From Acinetobacter geminorum (GTDB taxonomy: Bacteria > Pseudomonadota > Gammaproteobacteria > Pseudomonadales > Moraxellaceae): DNA of 64,000 nucleotides. Every line of letters begins with the position of its first letter. Position 1 is the first letter of the stretch. Positions 18,590-27,311 of the stretch are shown piece after piece. The position numbers and the translations under genes are program-made. The DNA lies in the NCBI RefSeq assembly GCF_013009345.1, contig NZ_JABELE010000010.1, forward strand, positions 62,001-126,000. Reading direction: 5' to 3'. Under the pieces are notes generated by a model. The model did no database searches and was not told where the DNA came from. It saw nothing but the letters and a program-made list of their open reading frames with translations.

Positions 18590-19267
18590 ATGAAAGCTTT
18601 TATTGTTCGCGTGTTGTTAATTTTTATTGGGGCAATTCTCCTTATTCAACTTTGGATTTTCTCAAGTTTGGTTTGGTGGCGTACACATGAAGTTGATACA
18701 ACCATGTTTATGCGAATTGATTATTGGTCAGACACCTCAGAACCCATCATTCATGAATGGCTTGACTATGATGATATTAGCGACAATTTCAAACATGCGA
18801 TTTTAGCTGGGGAAGATGCAAAATTTATTCATCATCATGGCTTTGACTGGGAAGGTATTCGTTTTGCTCTAGAGCGTAATAATGAAGAAGGAGAGGTTGT
18901 TGCTGGTGGTTCTACGGTGTCTCAACAACTTGCAAAGAACCTATTTTTATACAATAAGCGTTCGTTTATTCGTAAAGGCCAAGAAACTATCGCAACTTGG
19001 ATGATGGAGCGAATATGGTCAAAACGCCGAATTCTTGAGGTGTATATGAATTCTGTTGAATTTGGCAAAAATCGATATGGTGTTGAAGCAGCCGCTCAAT
19101 ATTATTATGGTAAAAGTGCGAGAAGCTTGACGCGCGAACAAGCTGCTTTTTTAGCCGCATTATTGCCTGATCCAAAATATTATCAAGATCACCGCAACGA
19201 TCGTAAACTACAATATAGAAAACGCGTTATTCTACGTTATATGAATAGTACCCAGATTCCTGAATAA
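18590..19267 (+). CDS. mtgA: Monofunctional peptidoglycan transglycosylase
   Basis: Inner-membrane glycosyltransferase (GT51) that polymerises lipid II into glycan strands. 225 residues: one N-terminal transmembrane helix (about residues 5-27), then the catalytic domain with the essential glutamate in LAGEDAKFIHHHGFDW, GGSTVSQQLAKNLF, the second glutamate region RRILEVYMNSVEFGKNRYG, and AALLPDP. No transpeptidase domain follows, as expected for MtgA. AGGA precedes the ATG. Confidence 0.95.
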   Translation: MKAFIVRVLLIFIGAILLIQLWIFSSLVWWRTHEVDTTMFMRIDYWSDTSEPIIHEWLDYDDISDNFKHAILAGEDAKFIHHHGFDWEGIRFALERNNEEGEVVAGGSTVSQQLAKNLFLYNKRSFIRKGQETIATWMMERIWSKRRILEVYMNSVEFGKNRYGVEAAAQYYYGKSARSLTREQAAFLAALLPDPKYYQDHRNDRKLQYRKRVILRYMNSTQIPE

Positions 19268-19371
19268 TGATGTTTAAAGATGTGTAAATTTTTTAGTTTT
19301 TACCAAATTGTCATATTTTTGCAGCATACTGTTTTATAGAGATTTTGGCTGGATAGAGAATTGAGTTAGAC

Positions 19372-21450
19372 ATGAATACAGCGATTACACCAACGACCCC
19401 AACAGAATATAGTTATAATGACCGTTATATAAATCGTGAATTGTCTATTCTTGACTTCCATTTGCGTGTATTGGAGCAAGCGGTAGACCCTTTACATCCA
19501 TTACTTGAGCGAATGAATTTCTTGCTCATTTTTTCACGTAATCTAGACGAGTTTTTTGAAATTCGTGTTGCGGGGGTGATGGAGCAATTTTCTCTGGGCA
19601 ATGAAAGTCGTAGCCCTGATGGTTTGACGCCAAGACAAGTCTTACAAAAAATCTCTGAAACTGCTCATGCTGCGATTGAACGTCAATATCGTATTTTAAA
19701 TGAAGAAATCTTACCTAAGTTACGTGAAGAAGATATTTGCTTCCTCCGTCGTGGTGAACTAACGCCAGCACAGTCGGCTTGGATTAAGAAGTATTTTCAA
19801 GAACAAGTTGCACCTGTATTAACTCCAATTAGCTTAGATCCAGCGCATCCGTTCCCACGTCTCGTCAATAAGAGCTTAAACTTTATTGTGACCTTAGAAG
19901 GTAAAGATGCTTTTGGTCGTCAAATTGATTTGGCTGTGGTCCCAGCCCCACGTTCATTACCTCGCGTTGTACGCTTACCAGACGAATTAACGGGTGGTAA
20001 AGAACATCACGTCATGCTATCTGCAATTATCCATGAACATGTGTCCGATTTATTCCCTGGCATGACAGCAACGGGATGTTATCAATTCCGTGTTACACGT
20101 AATGCTGACTTGGCATTAAATGAAGATGTTGAAGATTTAGCTAAAGCTTTAAAAGGTGAATTAAGTTCTCGACGTTTTGGTCGTGCTGTTCGCTTAGAAG
20201 TAACTCATAACTGTCCGCAGCATATTTACGAGTACTTATTAGAAGAATTTGATTTAACTGATGAGCAATTATATAAAGTTGATGGTCCTGTAAACTTGGC
20301 TCGTCTGGTTTCAAATTTTAAACGCCCTCATTTGCGTTATGACTCACATACGCCGGTTGTGCCTAAAGTGTTTAAAAAGACCGAGAGCATTTTCTCTGCA
20401 ATGCAGAAGCAAGACATTCTGCTTCATCATCCGTTTGAATCTTTCGCTCCCGTGATTCAGCTACTTCGTGAAGCTGCTCGCGATCCACAAGTATTGGCAA
20501 TCAAGCAGACACTTTACCGTAGTGGTGCTGACTCTGAAATTGTACAGATCTTGGCAGAAGCAGCACGTAATGGAAAAGAAGTAACCGCAGTTATTGAATT
20601 GCGTGCCCGTTTTGATGAAGAGTCAAATATTGAAGTGGCTAACGTTTTACAAGAAGCGGGGGCTGTCGTTGTTTACGGTATTGTTGGTTATAAAACTCAT
20701 GCCAAAATGATTATGGTGGTACGCCGTGAAAACAATAAACTTGTGCGTTACGTTCATTTAGGCACTGGTAATTACCATGCAATGAATGCTCGAATTTATA
20801 CCGATTATGGTCTCATGACGACCGATAAAGATCTGTGTGAAGACGTGCACCGTATCTTCCAAGAACTCACGGGTATGGGCAAAATGGCGAAATTGAAAAA
20901 GCTATTACATGCACCATTTACCTTACATGCTCAGCTCATCAACTTTATTGATGACGAAATTGCCAATGCTAAGGCAGGACGTAAAGCTCAAATCATTGTG
21001 AAAGTGAATGCCTTAACGGAAGTTCAATTGATCAATAAATTATATGAAGCATCTCAAGCGGGTGTTCAAATTGATTTAATTATTCGTTCTATTTGCTGTT
21101 TACGTCCAGGATTGCCTAATTTATCAGAAAATATTCGTGTACGTTCAATTGTAGGACGCTTCCTTGAACATACTCGCGTTTATTACTTCAGCAATAATGG
21201 CGATGCACGTATTTACTGCTCAAGTGCAGACTGGATGGATCGTAATTTATTTAATCGTGTTGAGGCATGTTTCCCTATTGAAGATCCTGTTTTGAAAAAG
21301 CGTATCTATCAACAAGGGCTAGTAAACTATTTGCAAGATAACCAGCAAGCTTGGTTGTTACAGTCAGATGGTACTTGGGTGCGTGCTGAGCCAGCAGAGG
21401 GTGAAAAACTACATAATGCTCAAAGGGCATTACTAGAAATGATTAAATAA
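19372..21450 (+). CDS. ppk1: Polyphosphate kinase 1
   Basis: Reversibly transfers the gamma phosphate of ATP to inorganic polyphosphate, important for stress survival. 692 residues: N-terminal domain with RNLDEFFEIRVAGVMEQ, a head domain, and two phospholipase-D-like C-terminal domains. The autophosphorylated histidine is in YGIVGYKTHAKMIMV, followed by HLGTGNYHAMNARIYTDYG. IKQTLYRSG and SSADWMDRNLFNRVE are further PPK1 motifs. No ppx is adjacent. A strong terminator follows. Confidence 0.96.
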   Translation: MNTAITPTTPTEYSYNDRYINRELSILDFHLRVLEQAVDPLHPLLERMNFLLIFSRNLDEFFEIRVAGVMEQFSLGNESRSPDGLTPRQVLQKISETAHAAIERQYRILNEEILPKLREEDICFLRRGELTPAQSAWIKKYFQEQVAPVLTPISLDPAHPFPRLVNKSLNFIVTLEGKDAFGRQIDLAVVPAPRSLPRVVRLPDELTGGKEHHVMLSAIIHEHVSDLFPGMTATGCYQFRVTRNADLALNEDVEDLAKALKGELSSRRFGRAVRLEVTHNCPQHIYEYLLEEFDLTDEQLYKVDGPVNLARLVSNFKRPHLRYDSHTPVVPKVFKKTESIFSAMQKQDILLHHPFESFAPVIQLLREAARDPQVLAIKQTLYRSGADSEIVQILAEAARNGKEVTAVIELRARFDEESNIEVANVLQEAGAVVVYGIVGYKTHAKMIMVVRRENNKLVRYVHLGTGNYHAMNARIYTDYGLMTTDKDLCEDVHRIFQELTGMGKMAKLKKLLHAPFTLHAQLINFIDDEIANAKAGRKAQIIVKVNALTEVQLINKLYEASQAGVQIDLIIRSICCLRPGLPNLSENIRVRSIVGRFLEHTRVYYFSNNGDARIYCSSADWMDRNLFNRVEACFPIEDPVLKKRIYQQGLVNYLQDNQQAWLLQSDGTWVRAEPAEGEKLHNAQRALLEMIK

Positions 21451-21469
21451 TGAATTTTCAACTTGAATT

Positions 21470-21495
21470 AAAAAGCCGACAAAAGTCGGCTTTTT
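21470..21495 (+). terminator. Terminator after ppk1
   Basis: 11-bp perfect stem (21470-21480 with 21485-21495), 4-base loop, ending in T residues. Confidence 0.9.
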
Positions 21496-21685
21496 AATTC
21501 ACTGAAATTCAAAGTAATTTAGTTAGATTTTCTAAATGGTTGTTGGATAAGCGATAATAATTTGAAGCACAGCAAGATGTTTTAAAAATATGTGATTTTT
21601 GCCATAAAACATTGAATTTTAAAAATATACAAATTACGAGAAATCTACTTTAATAAGCCGCACTAAATATACTTAACTTTGGTAA

Positions 21686-22285
21686 ATGAATAAGATGCAA
21701 TGCTTTATTAGAAGTTTACTTATTAAAATACTTTTGGGGATAACGTCAGTGACTGCTTATGCAGATCAGAAGTGTTATGGAGATATCATCGTATTTCAAA
21801 GATTTGATGATCAAGCAATATATCCTTATTTTGTGCCACTCTCTAATGATAAAACTAAAAAAAATGAAGAGAGGAATAAAGAAATAATCAACCAAACAAG
21901 AAAACAAAAGCAAGATGAGTTTTTAGCAAAAATGAAAACTGAAAAGATTCATACAAAAAAAATAGAAGAAAAGAAAGATTCTGAAAATAAAAAACAACTT
22001 GATGCTGCAATCGCTAAAGAGATTTTAGAAAATGGTGAAAAGAAATGGATGGTACAAGTTGCATTAGCAGCTAATCAAAATAAAGCAAATAAGATTCAGG
22101 CACAGCTTGAAGCAAAGGGCTACAAGGTTGTAACTAGCTCAACGACTAAAGGAATACGGGTCATGATAGATCCAGCCAACGATTATGCTATAGCACAAAT
22201 CATTAGAGAAAAAATTATTTCCGATCATAGTTTGAACATGCAATCTGCTTGGGTATTTAAGTGGGCATCTCTTACACCGCAATAA
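21686..22285 (+). CDS. SPOR-domain envelope protein
   Basis: A 199-residue exported protein. A signal peptide ends near AYADQ, a short N-terminal domain with one cysteine follows, then a highly charged Lys/Glu/Gln-rich linker (about residues 55-115) and a C-terminal SPOR domain starting KKWMVQVALAANQNKANKIQ. SPOR domains bind glycan strands lacking stem peptides, marking division sites; that role is inferred from the domain. The gene is not next to other division genes. Confidence 0.8.
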   Translation: MNKMQCFIRSLLIKILLGITSVTAYADQKCYGDIIVFQRFDDQAIYPYFVPLSNDKTKKNEERNKEIINQTRKQKQDEFLAKMKTEKIHTKKIEEKKDSENKKQLDAAIAKEILENGEKKWMVQVALAANQNKANKIQAQLEAKGYKVVTSSTTKGIRVMIDPANDYAIAQIIREKIISDHSLNMQSAWVFKWASLTPQ

Positions 22286-22288
22286 AAT

Positions 22289-22314
22289 AAAAAGGAGTCC
22301 GAAGACTCCTTTTT
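22289..22314. terminator. Shared terminator of the SPOR gene and oxyR
   Basis: 11-bp stem with a 4-base loop (22300-22303) and T residues on the plus side. The oxyR stop codon overlaps its right end. Confidence 0.85.
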
Positions 22315-23221
22315 ATTCATGTAAATTTGTGGTGATTTTCTGCATAATTTGCAGTAATACATCGAATTCACTTTGTAGTGGCGTACTTTTACGCGTAACG
22401 AGAGCCAAAGTGCGGCTTGGAGCATCTTCAATTCGTTTCGCAGTAATCTGATCATTAAATTTGATCATACTGTTTTCAATTGCAATTTCTGGTAAAAGCG
22501 TAAAGCCTAAATCAGAAGAAACCATTTCAACTAATGTTGGTAAAGAGCTTGCTTTTAAACGGTTGTCGTTCTTACGTTCACCGATAGGGCATGCACTTAA
22601 AACGTGGTCACGTAAACAGTGGCCTTCTTCAAGCAAAATTAATCTTGATAAATCAAGATCATCTAGAGAATTTGCTTGTAAAGCATTTGTATCTTGTTTA
22701 CTACATACAAGGTACAAATTTTCTTTTGAGATTTCAGCGACTTTTAGGCCTCTGGTATCAAACGGTAGAGCAAGAACAATCATGTCTAGATTACCGTGTT
22801 CTAGACGCTCTACAATTTTTTCACTTTGAGCTTCATGCAGATGCAACTGAATTTTAGGTAACTGCTGATGCACTTCATCAAGTAACCGTGTCAGGATAAA
22901 AGGTGCAATGGTTGGGATAACTCCCAAATGCAAATCACCTGTTAACGGTTCACTCATTTCACGGCTCAATCGCATTAAATCTTGAGCATCTGCTAGTAAT
23001 ACACGGGCACGAGCAACAACTTGTTCACCCAATGGTGTTAAACGCACATTCTGACGGTCACGCTCTACCAGAACGCCACCTAACAATCGTTCAAGCTCCA
23101 TGATGCCGCCTGATAACGTCGATTGCGTGACAAAAGAGCGGCGTGCTGCTTCAGTAAAATGCAAAGTTTCCGACAACGTAACTAAATATGATAGCTGTCT
23201 TAGTGAGGGTAATGCAGCCAT
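22313..23221 (-). CDS. oxyR: Hydrogen peroxide-sensing LysR regulator OxyR
   Basis: LysR-type activator of the peroxide response. 302 residues: N-terminal winged helix (RQLSYLVTLSETLHFTEAARRSFVTQ) and a C-terminal effector domain. The two redox cysteines are in GHCLRDHVLSAC (Cys202 and Cys211), the same nine-residue offset as Cys199 and Cys208 of E. coli OxyR, which separates it from other LysR proteins. It is last in rubA-rubB-estB-oxyR, six bases after estB, the order described in Acinetobacter. Confidence 0.95.
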   Translation of the reverse strand: MAALPSLRQLSYLVTLSETLHFTEAARRSFVTQSTLSGGIMELERLLGGVLVERDRQNVRLTPLGEQVVARARVLLADAQDLMRLSREMSEPLTGDLHLGVIPTIAPFILTRLLDEVHQQLPKIQLHLHEAQSEKIVERLEHGNLDMIVLALPFDTRGLKVAEISKENLYLVCSKQDTNALQANSLDDLDLSRLILLEEGHCLRDHVLSACPIGERKNDNRLKASSLPTLVEMVSSDLGFTLLPEIAIENSMIKFNDQITAKRIEDAPSRTLALVTRKSTPLQSEFDVLLQIMQKITTNLHE

Positions 23222-23227
23222 AGTGTC

Positions 23228-24181
23228 CTAGTATGATGATTTAAAATGATGCGCAAATAAACCGCTAAGCTGAGGAATAAAATGTGCAGGGATATCATGC
23301 CCCATTCCATCAATTAATTCAAACTTAGCACCGGAAATTGCTTTTGCTACAGCCTTACCATGACTAGGTGGAAGTAAGCGATCACGAGAGCCATGTAAGA
23401 CTAACGCAGGTTGCTTAATTTCACGGTCCAGTTGAAGTAAGGAGCCTGTACATAATATTGCTAAAAACTGTTGAAGTACACCAGCAGGATAATAGCTACG
23501 TTGATAAAGTTTGCGTGCAGTTTGCATTGCTTCAATCTGGTTGACGTAACCAGGTGAACCAATCAATTGAAATAATTTTAAACTGTGATTAACAATACCA
23601 TCTTCGTCACGTGACTCAGGTTTGCCAATTAAACTCAAAAGCTGTTTCGGAAAAGGAGGGGGTAAAAAAGGCTGATTATTACTTGTAAACATGAGCCCCA
23701 ATTTCTCAACCTTTTCAGGATATTTTGCTGCAAGAATTTGAGCGATCATCCCGCCCATTGATGCACCAATGACATGTGTTTTAGTCACGCCTAAGCGGTC
23801 AATAAGCATTGATACATCATCTGCCATATCATGCAGAGTATAAGGGGCACCTTGATTACTTAACCCCAGCGCAAAGCGACCCATCAATTTAACCGTATTT
23901 AACCGTTTACCTTCATGACGTACTTTTGAAGAAAGGCCAATATCACGGTTATCAAAACGAATAACACGAAAACCTTGATCAATGAGTGATTTACAGAAAA
24001 AATCCGGCCAGAAAAGCATTTGAGCCCCAAGACCCATAATCAGCAAAATGGTTGGATGTTCCGGTTTTCCACCTACTTCTACATGTAGCTCAATACCATT
24101 GCCTAAGTTGACTTTGGTTTCTTGCATGAAAGATGTGTACGGCGAAATGTTAAACTGTAAGGCACTATTCATGTTATTCAT
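23228..24181 (-). CDS. estB: Alpha/beta hydrolase (esterase EstB)
   Basis: A 317-residue cytosolic serine hydrolase. Oxyanion region LLIMGLGAQMLFWPDF, nucleophile elbow GASMGGM, acid in VLHGSRDRLLPP and His in GMGHDIPAHF. It lies in the rubredoxin cluster, 43 bases after rubB and six bases before oxyR, as in the Acinetobacter rubAB-estB-oxyR operon. The ATG at 24172 has better ribosome-site spacing (AAGGA nine bases off) than the ATG at 24181, where AAGGA directly abuts the start. Natural substrate unknown. Confidence 0.9.
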   Translation of the reverse strand: MNNMNSALQFNISPYTSFMQETKVNLGNGIELHVEVGGKPEHPTILLIMGLGAQMLFWPDFFCKSLIDQGFRVIRFDNRDIGLSSKVRHEGKRLNTVKLMGRFALGLSNQGAPYTLHDMADDVSMLIDRLGVTKTHVIGASMGGMIAQILAAKYPEKVEKLGLMFTSNNQPFLPPPFPKQLLSLIGKPESRDEDGIVNHSLKLFQLIGSPGYVNQIEAMQTARKLYQRSYYPAGVLQQFLAILCTGSLLQLDREIKQPALVLHGSRDRLLPPSHGKAVAKAISGAKFELIDGMGHDIPAHFIPQLSGLFAHHFKSSY

Positions 24182-24224
24182 TCCTTAAAGGAATACTCAC
24201 AAAAGAGTATTCCTGATTCAAACC

Positions 24225-25406
24225 TTATGCTTGGGCTGGAATAAGATCTGGAACAAGCTTTGTTAAAGTTAAGCGTTGTTTACCTGCTGTTGCACCTAAC
24301 AATACGAAACCACGCAATGTTCCTTCATTGTCAATTGCTTTAGCAAGCATACCATCGTCGAACTCTTCTGTTTCCCAGTTCACTTCTACATCTACTGGTG
24401 CCGGTAATACTGTAAGTGGAGCTGCAGGAGTTTTTACTGCAACGGGCATAGCAGGGTAGTGTACGGCAGTTTGTTGTCCGCTGAGGGTTTTAGCAAGAGC
24501 ACGAGCTTGCTGCATAATCGGCATTACATATGGAAGTAGCGTGCCATTTACTTCAGCGCAATCGCCAATTGCATAAATGTCGGCTTGATTCGTTTCAAGT
24601 AAACTATTGGTAATAATTCCACGGCTTGTTTGAATATCTGCACTTTTAGCAAGTGAAATATTTGGCTGTAAACCAATGGCTGAAAGAACAATGTCTGCTA
24701 CCAAAGTTTGGCCGTTTGCGAGTGTAATCGCATAATCTTCGCCATCATTAATTTTGCTGACTTTTTCAACGGTTGTGCCTAATGCAAATTTAACACCAGC
24801 CTCTTCGAGATTTTGCTGGAATGCAGAAGCAATATGACCTGGCAATAAGCGGCCTAATGGTTGAGGTGCCAAATCAATGACAGTAATGTCATATTCACTG
24901 TGAAGTAAGTCATTGGCGAATTCACAACCAATTAAACCAGCACCTAAAATAACAACACGTTTGTCTTTACGTTGAGCTAGATTTTCACGGAAAGCACGGT
25001 AATCAATTAGCGAGTTCACTACATGAATGTCATCGCTACCATCGCCTGCAATTGCAAGACGAATTGGGTTAGCACCAACAGCTAAAATCAGTTTTGAATA
25101 GGGTTGATTCGAAGTTACCCCATCTTTCTCAAGAACAAGCTCATGGCGTTCAGTCAAAATTTCTTTTACATAAGTAAAAGGCTCAATACGCATATTGAGT
25201 TGGGTACCCATTTTTGCAGCATCACCTAATGGAATTTGTTCAGGTGCTTTTTTACCTGCAAATGCATTTGATAATGTTGGTTTTGCATAATTCACTGCAT
25301 CATCCGCACAAATCATCACAAGTTCTTGCTCTGGACTAAGCTTACGAAATTCACGCGCTAAGGTATAACCCGCCATGCCTGATCCGATAATAACGATAGG
25401 ATGCAT
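24225..25406 (-). CDS. rubB: Rubredoxin reductase
   Basis: FAD-dependent NAD(P)H oxidoreductase that reduces rubredoxin for alkane hydroxylation and other uses. 393 residues with an N-terminal FAD Rossmann motif (IVIIGSGMAGYTLAREF), a second dinucleotide fold for NAD(P)H (RVVILGAGLIGCEFAND) and the C-terminal FAD motif ADIYAIGDCAEVNG. Start supported by GGAG. Downstream of rubA but separated from it by a terminator-like hairpin. Confidence 0.95.
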   Translation of the reverse strand: MHPIVIIGSGMAGYTLAREFRKLSPEQELVMICADDAVNYAKPTLSNAFAGKKAPEQIPLGDAAKMGTQLNMRIEPFTYVKEILTERHELVLEKDGVTSNQPYSKLILAVGANPIRLAIAGDGSDDIHVVNSLIDYRAFRENLAQRKDKRVVILGAGLIGCEFANDLLHSEYDITVIDLAPQPLGRLLPGHIASAFQQNLEEAGVKFALGTTVEKVSKINDGEDYAITLANGQTLVADIVLSAIGLQPNISLAKSADIQTSRGIITNSLLETNQADIYAIGDCAEVNGTLLPYVMPIMQQARALAKTLSGQQTAVHYPAMPVAVKTPAAPLTVLPAPVDVEVNWETEEFDDGMLAKAIDNEGTLRGFVLLGATAGKQRLTLTKLVPDLIPAQA

Positions 25407-25460
25407 TTTTCTCTCCAGAGTTAGAATTATTTATTTAATACGGTGATTGGTAATATTTGT

Positions 25461-25490
25461 AAAAAAGACCATGTCAATCATGGCCTTTTA
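25461..25490 (-). terminator. Terminator-like hairpin between rubA and rubB
   Basis: On the minus strand an A-run and GGCCATG pair with CATGGTC (one G-U pair) around a 5-base loop, followed by six T residues. It lies 10 bases past the rubA stop and 55 bases before rubB. It would end a rubA-only transcript or lower rubB relative to rubA. Confidence 0.75.
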
Positions 25491-25500
25491 CTTGAAGTCA

Positions 25501-25665
25501 TTAGATTTCGATCATTTCGAAGTCAGCTTTTGAAACGCCGCAATCAGGGCAAGTCCAGTCATCAGGGATATCTTCCCATTTTGTTCCAGCTGCAATGCCG
25601 TCTTGTGGCCAACCTTCTGCTTCATCGTAAATCCATCCACAAACGATACATTGATATTTTTTCAT
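25501..25665 (-). CDS. rubA: Rubredoxin
   Basis: A 54-residue iron protein that shuttles one electron from rubredoxin reductase to alkane hydroxylase. The four iron-binding cysteines are in CIVCGW and CPDCGVSK. The ATG at 25665 is preferred to upstream codons because GGAGAG lies just upstream and the protein then starts with the standard MKKYQCIVCG. No alkB is present in the window. Confidence 0.96.
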   Translation of the reverse strand: MKKYQCIVCGWIYDEAEGWPQDGIAAGTKWEDIPDDWTCPDCGVSKADFEMIEI

Positions 25666-26111
25666 GAGACTCTCCGCACTGATAAGTTTGCTCAAAGCTG
25701 CCTTTCAGTAAAACTATTCCATCTATTAATAATGTAACCACGATCCGGTCAATAATAACCAATGTGCCTTTGATCGGATATCAAATTTTTACGCAGTTCT
25801 ACATTTAATGTAAAGCAAATAACGGAGTTTAATCATTCGTAAGCAAAGATGAATGGCAGGTTAGGACAAATAAGTGGTTTTTTAGGCAAAACTTGAGCAT
25901 AAACTAATAATAACTAATACATTCTTAACGTTAATTGTAAACTTAATGTTGTTTGTGAAATTATTGAGAAATAAAAAGTGTCTGCTCATTTAAAAGATTT
26001 ATATAATAAGGAAGCTAAATAACAACAAATGAAAATGTAATAGATGTCATCATTAAATCCGAAAATTAAAATTCGACATCATAAGAACGGAATAAATCAG
26101 GGAAGTGAAGT
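25666..26111. promoter_or_regulatory. Intergenic region between divergent rubA and the SRPBCC gene
   Basis: About 446 bases without a gene. It must hold the rubA promoter (minus) and that of the SRPBCC gene (plus). The most regular element is a 15-base palindrome at 25770-25784 (TTGAT, five bases, ATCAA), plausible as a regulator site. Its binding protein is unknown. No ORF with a ribosome site was seen. Confidence 0.4.
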
Positions 26112-26555
26112 ATGGAAAACTTAGTATACGAAGTAGACATTGAAGCGCCTATAGAGAAAGTATGGGAATTGCTCTGGAATAACGAGACATATAATACTTG
26201 GACAAAATTCTTTGCCCCAGATTCCTCAATGCGTACCGATTGGCAAGTAGATGGTAAAACTTATTTTTTAGATGGTGAAGGAAATGGCATGATTTCCACA
26301 ATCAAAGAATTGAAAAAACCGGAAATTTTGATTTTTAAACATTTAGGAATGATTAAGGACGGTAAGGAAGATTTAGAAAGTGACGAAGTTAAAGGATGGA
26401 GTGGTTCCCTAGAAAAATATTTTCTAAGCCAACACGATAATGTAACTACTTTAAGAGTCGAATTGGCCACCTTACCCGAATATATGGGTATGTTGAAAAG
26501 TGGCTTCGTCCAAGGTTTTGAGGTAATCAAGAAATTGGCAGAAAAAAATAAATAA
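26112..26555 (+). CDS. SRPBCC (START/AHSA1-like) domain protein
   Basis: A 147-residue single-domain protein. The start LVYEVDIEAPIEKVWELLWN and Trp/Thr-rich strand (YNTWTKFFAP) are typical of the AHSA1 branch of the SRPBCC fold, which encloses a hydrophobic ligand cavity. No catalytic residues can be assigned, so the ligand is unknown. Its Glu/Lys-rich style resembles Bacteroidetes relatives more than its neighbours, a hint of transfer only. GGAAG precedes the ATG. Confidence 0.8.
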   Translation: MENLVYEVDIEAPIEKVWELLWNNETYNTWTKFFAPDSSMRTDWQVDGKTYFLDGEGNGMISTIKELKKPEILIFKHLGMIKDGKEDLESDEVKGWSGSLEKYFLSQHDNVTTLRVELATLPEYMGMLKSGFVQGFEVIKKLAEKNK

Positions 26556-26566
26556 TCTGTTTAAAT

Positions 26567-27055
26567 CTAAGCCAAATATTTTTTATAAATTTTCATAATC
26601 AAATCATTGATGCGAGAAGGATAGGCTAAGCGATGATGTCCACCTTCAAATGTTTCAATATTCATGTAGGGTGCAAGTTTTTCTTGAACCTGATACATAT
26701 CAAGTTGCTCATCTCCTAATTCTAAATAGGCCATTTTAGGATTAGAGATGGTGAGCTCCTCTTCAGAAAGTTGAGGATAGTCAGGTCGAAAACTAGGTGT
26801 AAGACTTGGATTTGCCACAATCACAGCTAATTTATGTTGAGCGGCAGTTTTTAAGGCCCAATATCCTCCAAGGCTGTGACCAACCAGTAAATCTGGTTTG
26901 ATCGTTTGAATAGCCTGATGATAAAAGTACTCAACAGACGCATAACTTAAGTTACGATAATCAACGTCAATACAAAATTTTTCAGGATGTAAAATGGCGT
27001 GGAACTTTGTCGATTCACGAGAAGAATCCAAGCCATGTAAAAATAGAATTTTCAT
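26567..27055 (-). CDS. YqiA-like alpha/beta hydrolase
   Basis: A small 162-residue cytosolic esterase of the YqiA/YcfP (UPF0227) type. MKILFLHGLDSSRESTKF is the oxyanion start, GHSLGGYWA the nucleophile elbow, and EGGHHRLAYPSR holds the catalytic histidine. It converges with the SRPBCC gene (gap 11 bases) and no terminator is seen between them. Substrate unknown. Confidence 0.85.
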   Translation of the reverse strand: MKILFLHGLDSSRESTKFHAILHPEKFCIDVDYRNLSYASVEYFYHQAIQTIKPDLLVGHSLGGYWALKTAAQHKLAVIVANPSLTPSFRPDYPQLSEEELTISNPKMAYLELGDEQLDMYQVQEKLAPYMNIETFEGGHHRLAYPSRINDLIMKIYKKYLA

Positions 27056-27311
27056 TATTTACGACACAATCTCATTGATAAAATACAAGGCAAATAGGGC
27101 CTTTGAATATCGAGGTTATTTGGATTTTTTTATATTTTACTAAAAGCTTTAAAAAATGATCTTAGCGATTGGTCTAAGTCATTTTGCCTTTAAAAAGTAC
27201 TGCTCTTTTCCATAAATTGTCTTTTTTCATTTTTGTTTGATTGAAATCATTCGAAAAACTCCTGCAATCTGTTAAGCTATGCCACTTCATTTTTACTTAA
27301 TCGAGGCAGAG

